From positions 1 through 64,000 of the forward strand of contig JAKSKN010000010.1 in NCBI GenBank assembly GCA_024401695.1: a DNA stretch of 64,000 nucleotides, given 5' to 3'. The notes under the pieces are model-generated. The model saw nothing but the letters and a program-made list of their open reading frames with translations, did not search any database and was not told the DNA's origin. Positions 58,843 to 64,000 of this stretch are shown piece after piece. This DNA comes from Bacteroidales bacterium (lineage in GTDB: Bacteria > Bacteroidota > Bacteroidia > Bacteroidales > UBA932). Positions within the stretch are counted from its first letter, which is position 1. Each line of letters begins with the position of its first letter. The translations under genes were made by a program, and so were the position numbers.

Positions 58843-59640
58843 ATGAAAAAGCTGCCTGAAATATTCGGAACGTTGGGGGCAAACATCGCATATGTGCTGT
58901 CCCTTTCGCTGTTCTTCTTCTTCTTTGCACCAGTATTCCGGCCCTTCGAAATGGCCGAAGACCTGGATATGGGCAGAGGGTTGTTCTTCTTCAACGTAAC
59001 CATAATGATGTGCATAATAATAGGGACGCTGCTGATAACCCGCACATTGTTCTTCCTGCTTTTCAAGCACCTGGGCAAAAGCTGGTGGGGTTACGTCGGG
59101 ATATGCCTTTTCGAACTGACTGCCATCAATTATCTCGAAGCACTTTACCTGACCCTGATGCGAGGAGGTGAGGAGGCTTATTTCACGCAGGTCGCAATCT
59201 GCCTGCAGTATTCGTTCCTCATACTGCTGATTCCGATTACAATAGAGACTTTCGTCCTCCTGACCATCGGCAAGGCGGACAAGCCCATTCCGCAAAGTCC
59301 ATCCGTCGTCAGGTTCCTCGACAACAAGAAGCAGGTCAAGTTCGCCATTTCGCGCGACGCTGTCCTGTACATCAGCGCTGAGGAAAACTATATACGCATA
59401 CACTACTTCGACGAATCCGGAGTCAAGGACTATCTCCTGCGCTCGTCTATGACAGCCATTGCACCGCTGGCCCAAAAACACGGATTCTGCCGCTGTCACC
59501 GCTCATACTACGTCAACCCGAGCCACATCAAGGCCCTCATAAAAGACAGGTCCGACCAGATTTCGGTCGAGATAGGCACATCGGGAATCAAGATCCCTGT
59601 CTCAAGGGTCTATTATCAGGAAATCTCCAGGCAGATATAA
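58843..59640 (+). CDS. Membrane-bound LytTR transcriptional regulator
   Basis: 265 residues: four transmembrane helices (about residues 10-150) and a C-terminal LytTR domain (about 165-265; VLYISAEENYIRIHYF ... HGFCRCHRSYYVNPSHI). Same layout as the protein at 51624 but clearly different in sequence. Divergent from the condensation-domain operon and flanked by TGTGACGAA repeats, so autoregulation and control of that operon are likely. Confidence 0.88.
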   Translation: MKKLPEIFGTLGANIAYVLSLSLFFFFFAPVFRPFEMAEDLDMGRGLFFFNVTIMMCIIIGTLLITRTLFFLLFKHLGKSWWGYVGICLFELTAINYLEALYLTLMRGGEEAYFTQVAICLQYSFLILLIPITIETFVLLTIGKADKPIPQSPSVVRFLDNKKQVKFAISRDAVLYISAEENYIRIHYFDESGVKDYLLRSSMTAIAPLAQKHGFCRCHRSYYVNPSHIKALIKDRSDQISVEIGTSGIKIPVSRVYYQEISRQI

Positions 59641-59643
59641 AAA

Positions 59644-59667
59644 CGGCCGTCCCACAGGGGACAGCCG
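59644..59667. terminator. Bidirectional terminator
   Basis: CGGC-GTCCC / GGGAC-GCCG stem with an ACAG loop and single bulges, 3 nt past the LytTR stop and between convergent genes; followed by an A/T-rich stretch on the plus strand. Confidence 0.65.
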
Positions 59668-59691
59668 CTATTTATTTATCCAAGCCCGAAA

Positions 59692-60735
59692 TTACTTGAG
59701 GCCGTTCTTGATGCGGTTCTCAGCAAATTCGCGTGCGACGATGCCTTCTGGAATTCCCTTTGCCTTTGACTCGTCAACAATCCAGCTGATGGTGTTGTAT
59801 ATGTTCTCAACCTGCTTGAGGACGTTCTCCTTATTATATACGGTGAACGCTTCCTGCGCAGCGTTGATGACACCGCCGCCGTTGATGATGAAATCAGGAG
59901 CATAAAGGATACCCTTCTTGAAGAGGATCTGTCCGCATTCGTCGTCAAGGAGCTGGTTGTTGGCAGCACCGGCTACCGCACGGCACTTGAGTTTCGGAAG
60001 TGTATCGTAGTTGATGGTTGCACCGAGTGCATTAGGAGAGAGGATGTCGCACTCTACACCGTAGAGTTCCTCGTCGGTAACTTCCTTTGCGCCCCACTGC
60101 TCAACGGCAACAGCCATATTCTTGCGGTTGGAATGAGTGGCGACAACGAGCTCGGCACCTGCTTCATAAAGTCTGTGGCAAAGGTCGAAACCTACGTGGC
60201 CAAGGCCCTGGAGAGCGACCTTCACACCGTGGAGGTCGTCAGTTCCGTTGAGTTTGTTGGCAATGGCCTTGATTCCGCAGAATGCACCGTATGCCGTGAA
60301 TGGAGAAGGGTCACCGGAAACGTTCTCGCGGCCGACAACATACTTTGTCTTGTGGAGAACCTGGTTCATATCCTCAACTGTGGTGTTGACGTCTTCAGCA
60401 GTATAATAGCAGCCGCCGAGGCTCTCGACAGCCTCACCGAAGGCCTCGAAGAGAGCTTCGCTCTTCTGGGCAGGAGAAGCCATTATGACACCCTTCGCGC
60501 CGCCGCAAGGAAGTCCTGCAGCTGCATTCTTGTGGCTCATACCACGAGAGAGACGGAGCACGTCGAAAAGTGCGCTGTCAATATTTTCGTAAGGATAGAG
60601 ACGACAACCGCCGATAGCCGGTCCCAAGTTGGTGTTGTGGACTGCGATAATGGCGTGGAGACCAGCCTTATCGTTGTTTACGAACAATACTTTTTCGTGA
60701 TTCCACTCACTGATGAGTTTTAAAGAGGTACACAT
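59692..60735 (-). CDS. Leucine dehydrogenase (Glu/Leu/Phe/Val dehydrogenase)
   Basis: 347 residues, NAD-dependent oxidative deamination of branched-chain amino acids. AVHNTNLGPAIGGCRLYPY, GLPCGGAKGVIM with the catalytic Lys, and the Rossmann GLGHVGFDLCHRL are present. Length fits leucine dehydrogenase better than the ~445-residue glutamate dehydrogenase. Single gene with no partner. Confidence 0.9.
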   Translation of the reverse strand: MCTSLKLISEWNHEKVLFVNNDKAGLHAIIAVHNTNLGPAIGGCRLYPYENIDSALFDVLRLSRGMSHKNAAAGLPCGGAKGVIMASPAQKSEALFEAFGEAVESLGGCYYTAEDVNTTVEDMNQVLHKTKYVVGRENVSGDPSPFTAYGAFCGIKAIANKLNGTDDLHGVKVALQGLGHVGFDLCHRLYEAGAELVVATHSNRKNMAVAVEQWGAKEVTDEELYGVECDILSPNALGATINYDTLPKLKCRAVAGAANNQLLDDECGQILFKKGILYAPDFIINGGGVINAAQEAFTVYNKENVLKQVENIYNTISWIVDESKAKGIPEGIVAREFAENRIKNGLK

Positions 60736-60827
60736 AACTAAATAACTGTTTTTCTAACCGAACGGAAAGTTAGAAAGTTTGGGGAGAAAATCCAAAAAAA
60801 TCTTGAAAAAGTTGCGATATACCTCCC

Positions 60828-62447
60828 TTACAACGAGATTATCTGGTCGCAGATGGCGCTTACGGACTCCCTGTGCGAAATGAACAGCACCGTCTTTACA
60901 CCGTGGCAGCAGCTGCGGATATTTTCCAGAAGGACTGACTCCGTGGCGGGGTCAAGAGCAGATGTAGCCTCATCAAGAACCAGCACGCTGCCCTTGCAGA
61001 GCAGAGCGCGCGCGACAGCTATGCGCTGCGACTGCCCCTCACTCAAGCCGGAACCGTCTTCGCCACAACGGGCGTCAAGACCGTCGGCAAGTTCGGCCAC
61101 AAAGTCCGCCGCCGCAAAGTGCAATGCTTCCATCATCCTCTCTTCGGAAGCATCCGGGTCCGCCAGCAGGAGGTTTTCACGTATTGTACCGCTCATCAGG
61201 CTGTTTCCCTGCGGGACATACATAAAATTACCCCGCGTGGCGGGACTGACGGACTGTCCGCCGATCGTTATTGTGCCGGCCTCAGGTTTCAGCAGCGCAA
61301 GGACCAGGCGGATGAGAGTGCTCTTGCCTATGCCCGTAGGGCCGGATATCTCCGAGATGGAGCCTGCCGGGAAGACACAGGAGAATCCGTCAAATACCGG
61401 CTTCTTCTGGCCCTCATAGGCAAAATGGACATTGTCGATGCGTATCTCAGGAGCCTCGGTGAATATCTTCTCCTCCCCACTCTCTTCAAGCGGCAGGTCA
61501 GACAGTTCGCCTATACGCTCAATGGACGTAAGAGCGTGGATGAAAGCCGGCACGTGACGCGCAAGGTCGGCGATCGGGCGCTGTACCTGACCCACAAGCT
61601 GCAGGAATGCCGTCATCATACCGAACGTCACCGTCCCGTTCTTGATTCCCAGGACACCCCACAGCAGGGCTGCTGCATATCCGAACCTGAAGCCGAAGCT
61701 CATGAAACCGCGGGCGACGGCATTGTAGTTCAGACGGAGGACGGTATTGTCCTGAATGTCCTTCTGGATTGCACCGAGTTTGGTCAGGACGCGTTCCGCA
61801 CCTATCAGAGTCAGCACAAGCACGCGGTTCTGCAGGTTCTCCTGCATATGCTGCTGAGCCTTGCTGTCGCTCTCGCGAATCGCCTGCGTCAAGCGGCGCA
61901 GCGTCCTGAAAAACATCCTGCTGCCAACGATTGCGACCACCATCAGACCCAGCAGCAGCCATAGGAGGTCAGGTGCCAGGACGAACAGATATATCGATGA
62001 GGCCAACAACTGGAAAATGGTGACAATGATATCGGGGAAGCGCACGCAGATCAGGTCCACTACCACCCGCACATCCTCTTCCAGACGGTTGACAAGGTCT
62101 CCGCTGTGATGAGGCTCTCGCCCTGTCCACGTACTGCGGAGCATATGGCCGAAAATGTCGTGACGCATCCCGTTCTGCGTTTTCACGACGATGAGATTCT
62201 CCCAATAATTGGCGCCCAGGAAGCAAAGGATCTGGACGAGTATCAAGGCCAGCATTATTATGATATGCGGAGTCAGAGGCTTGTCGACGGCACCGGTGGC
62301 AATGTCCACAAGCAATTTGCATATCCATACGAAGGCAAGGGACGTGGCGATGCCGGCAAGTCCTATCAGTACGCTGACAAGAACTTTCCCACGCACGGGG
62401 CGGTACATCCCCCGCAATTCCTTGATGCAAACCTTAAAATTTTTCAT
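60828..62447 (-). CDS. ABC exporter, fused permease-ATPase
   Basis: 539 residues: six transmembrane helices (to about residue 300) and an ATPase domain with Walker A GPTGIGKSTLIR, a variant signature LSEGQSQR, Walker B VLVLDEATSALD and switch His in FISHRES. No peptidase C39 domain. Overlaps the S26-like gene by 4 nt, so it is the export component of the HprK-like/S26/ABC operon. Lipids or peptides are both possible cargo. Confidence 0.9.
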   Translation of the reverse strand: MKNFKVCIKELRGMYRPVRGKVLVSVLIGLAGIATSLAFVWICKLLVDIATGAVDKPLTPHIIIMLALILVQILCFLGANYWENLIVVKTQNGMRHDIFGHMLRSTWTGREPHHSGDLVNRLEEDVRVVVDLICVRFPDIIVTIFQLLASSIYLFVLAPDLLWLLLGLMVVAIVGSRMFFRTLRRLTQAIRESDSKAQQHMQENLQNRVLVLTLIGAERVLTKLGAIQKDIQDNTVLRLNYNAVARGFMSFGFRFGYAAALLWGVLGIKNGTVTFGMMTAFLQLVGQVQRPIADLARHVPAFIHALTSIERIGELSDLPLEESGEEKIFTEAPEIRIDNVHFAYEGQKKPVFDGFSCVFPAGSISEISGPTGIGKSTLIRLVLALLKPEAGTITIGGQSVSPATRGNFMYVPQGNSLMSGTIRENLLLADPDASEERMMEALHFAAADFVAELADGLDARCGEDGSGLSEGQSQRIAVARALLCKGSVLVLDEATSALDPATESVLLENIRSCCHGVKTVLFISHRESVSAICDQIISL

Positions 62448-62875
62448 ATTACTCTTCTGATCACCGCCAGCAATGTGCGGCGGATTGGTTTGAGTGCCTT
62501 CCAGAGCCTGCCCTTCGCAGGCTTGCGGACCCTGTTGTCACGCCCTACAATCTCGAACACCGTACCCTTGATGTCACCGATACGGCATTTTTCGCAACCG
62601 CGGAGATTGCCGTCCCCCATCAGGGTGACCTCCTCCCCAACGATTGAAACCACACGGTGCAGCACATACACCCCCTGACGGATTTCAGCAAGGACGATGT
62701 CACCGGGAGCGACCGCTTCCATCCTGCGCATCCTGACGCTGTCGCGGTCACCCACGATGAACGGCAGCATACTGGAGCCTCTGGCCATCAGCTGCACGTC
62801 CTTCCCTTGGGAGAGAATTTGGGAGATCTCCCCGAGAAGCAGGTCGTTCGGCAGATATTTAATTTCCGGTTCCAT
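62444..62875 (-). CDS. S24/S26-type peptidase-like protein
   Basis: 143 residues. The ATG at 62875 is preferred to 62923. GSSMLPFI is the catalytic-serine box of LexA/signal-peptidase-like proteins, followed by RDSVRMRR, GDIVLAEI, VYVLHRVVSI and GDGN. The usual catalytic Lys is not obvious, and there is no N-terminal transmembrane anchor. Overlaps the HprK-like gene by 17 nt and the ABC gene by 4 nt. May process the exported product's leader. Confidence 0.75.
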   Translation of the reverse strand: MEPEIKYLPNDLLLGEISQILSQGKDVQLMARGSSMLPFIVGDRDSVRMRRMEAVAPGDIVLAEIRQGVYVLHRVVSIVGEEVTLMGDGNLRGCEKCRIGDIKGTVFEIVGRDNRVRKPAKGRLWKALKPIRRTLLAVIRRVI

Positions 62876-63734
62876 CAAGGCAAACTTTTGCTGCTTCAGC
62901 ATCAGGCAGGCATTCCAGGACAAAGCCGGGGACTGAGGTCACCAGCGCCTCTATGGTGGAATGGATGCCGTCGGCCATCTTTACATCGGCACGGAAGCCG
63001 GAGCAGGACGAGTAGATGCTTGAATACGCTTCGATCAGGTCCTGGCGGGATATCTTGTTGTAAGGTGCCTTCTTGATGCTGACAAAGGCGGAGAGAGGTG
63101 CGTCTTCGTTTCTGTAACAAGGTGTCTTGCCGCTCCACGGCGAGCCATAGATGCGCACGGAGCCGTCAGGGAGGACGCGTACGATCGGATTGTCGTCATT
63201 CAGCAGCTCGCTGCCCGGAAGATTTTCAATCCACATACGCGAATGCGTGCTTTTCCCTGCACCGCTGACCCCCAGGAACATTCTGGCGAGGCCGTCACGG
63301 ACGACAACCGAGGCGTGGAGCTCCAGCGTATGCAGCACCGATGTGCGGAAAGCGTACATCAGCATAAGCGCATTGTCTATGGCGAAACGGCTTGCACTGT
63401 CCAGGATCTCAAGCATTCCGGACGAATAGTCTTCGTTCAGCGCGAGCCTGCCGCATACGGGCGCCGACTGAGTCGGTGACATATCGATACGATAACCGGA
63501 ATCCGAGCGGAAAATCGTCAACCTCGGCATACCCGGATCCTCGGAGTCACCGGCAAGGAGCATTGTCAGGCTCTCTTCCGGAAGGCGTTCGACAACCCGA
63601 AGAGAAAAAAGCGGTTCACACCCGCAGGTCGTCAAGAACGGCAGGTAATTTGCAAGGAGATCCCACCTGGGGTCATCGTCATTCATACAAAGCTCGAAGA
63701 CGTGACCCGCGGCTATATATTTCTGATCCTTCAT
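62859..63734 (-). CDS. HPr-kinase-like P-loop protein
   Basis: 291 residues. The Walker A GVSGAGKST is at residues ~145-153, after ELHASVVVRDG, and SPWSGKTPCYRN follows near 210: the pattern of the HprK/PEP-carboxykinase-like proteins found in peptide-modification and surface-glycan clusters, not of true HPr kinase (no N-terminal HprK domain). ATG at 63734 chosen because the -7 box ends 5 nt upstream. First gene of the S26/ABC operon; in some lasso-peptide clusters such kinases phosphorylate the precursor. Confidence 0.75.
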   Translation of the reverse strand: MKDQKYIAAGHVFELCMNDDDPRWDLLANYLPFLTTCGCEPLFSLRVVERLPEESLTMLLAGDSEDPGMPRLTIFRSDSGYRIDMSPTQSAPVCGRLALNEDYSSGMLEILDSASRFAIDNALMLMYAFRTSVLHTLELHASVVVRDGLARMFLGVSGAGKSTHSRMWIENLPGSELLNDDNPIVRVLPDGSVRIYGSPWSGKTPCYRNEDAPLSAFVSIKKAPYNKISRQDLIEAYSSIYSSCSGFRADVKMADGIHSTIEALVTSVPGFVLECLPDAEAAKVCLDGTGN

Positions 63735-63739
63735 CAGCA

Positions 63740-63778
63740 CAAAAATAGTAGGAAATCCGCAATTAATAAGTACCTTTG
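63740..63778. promoter_or_regulatory. Divergent -7 boxes of the HprK-like operon and the glycosidase gene
   Basis: Minus-strand TATTTTTG (63747-63740) ends 5 nt before the HprK-like ATG. Plus-strand TACCTTTG (63771-63778) lies 20 nt before the ATG at 63799. Confidence 0.55.
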
Positions 63779-63798
63779 ACAAACTAATAACAATTCTC

Positions 63799-64000
63799 AT
63801 GAAAAAAACCGCATTCTTTTACCTGACCCTCGTCGCGTCAGCGTTTGCCTTCAGCGCCAACGCCCAGACCATGAAGCTGAATGACCTCGATTATTTCGAG
63901 GCGAGGGGTACAAATGTTCTCGTGTACAGCAACATCTATAACGGCGGATTCTACGATGAAAAGTTCGCCGGAATTGAAATCATCCAGAGAGGTGAGCGCA
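63799..64000 (+). CDS. Secreted protein, probable glycoside hydrolase, 5' part
   Basis: 67 codons to the window edge. A signal peptide ending SANAQ, then LNDLDYFEARGTNVLVYSN and EKFAGIEIIQRG. This opening resembles the N-terminal domain of secreted GH9-type glycosidases of gut Bacteroidales, as far as I can recall; the catalytic part is outside the window. Confidence 0.5.
   Translation, partial: MKKTAFFYLTLVASAFAFSANAQTMKLNDLDYFEARGTNVLVYSNIYNGGFYDEKFAGIEIIQRGER

Noticed and set aside
1..64000. CRISPR arrays, prophage structural genes, transposases or integrases
   Set aside because: None found: no regularly spaced repeats, no portal, capsid or terminase motifs, and no DDE or tyrosine recombinase signature in any frame read.

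Overview
The window is chromosomal DNA from a member of the Bacteroidota, most likely order Bacteroidales. Four things point there: promoters with the TAnnTTTG -7 box of that phylum, the Bacteroidota-type families DUF4954, DUF3109 and DUF1295, a Bacteroidota-type SdhC, and the gene layout around the mre locus. GC looks moderately high. I cannot name the genus from this sequence alone. Almost every gene sits in a short operon with 1-4 nt overlaps.

Layout. 1-270: 5' end of a leftward 16S rRNA gene and its promoter. 275-7389: split chromate transporter, GH20 hexosaminidase, dihydrolipoyl dehydrogenase facing lipoate ligase, and a DUF4954 beta-helix protein. 7460-12545: a block flanked by two inverted, nearly identical 159-bp MITE-like palindromes (DAACS symporter, LD-carboxypeptidase, cyclophilin, flippase), followed by a second dispersed hairpin repeat. 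12564-17642: translation genes (tsf, rpsB, rpsI, rplM, pyrH, frr) with a lone sdhC among them. 17629-30880: lpxK, dusB, Xaa-Pro peptidase, hemW, an M16-like protein, a TPR protein, a U32 peptidase and lipoproteins. 30984-44392: cell-wall and shape genes (prmC, ddl, PBP1A, topA, ispD, mreBCD, PBP2, rodA). 44420-48909: second Xaa-Pro peptidase, fabG, comF, ybaK, HAD and DUF456.

48975-64000 is the accessory part. It opens with a tRNA-Leu(UAA) gene interrupted by a 249-nt group I intron between anticodon bases 34 and 35. The 3' end of that tRNA and its terminator are duplicated 2.3 kb downstream, bounding a small island with no integrase (PstS-like lipoprotein and an orphan AbiEi-like regulator). 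Then come a membrane LytTR regulator divergent from an outer-membrane barrel, a lipoprotein, a scar holding a broken DUF1295 gene and the second copy of the hairpin repeat, a condensation-domain/ACP/HD operon divergent from a second LytTR regulator, leucine dehydrogenase, and an HPr-kinase-like/S26 peptidase/ABC exporter operon. A secreted glycoside hydrolase is cut by the window edge.

Strongest observations: the intron-bearing tRNA-Leu with its att-like duplication, the two repeat families, a set of genes whose -7 box lies only 4-8 nt before the start codon (predicted leaderless mRNAs), and two LytTR loci with direct repeats phased at 21 or 42 bp.
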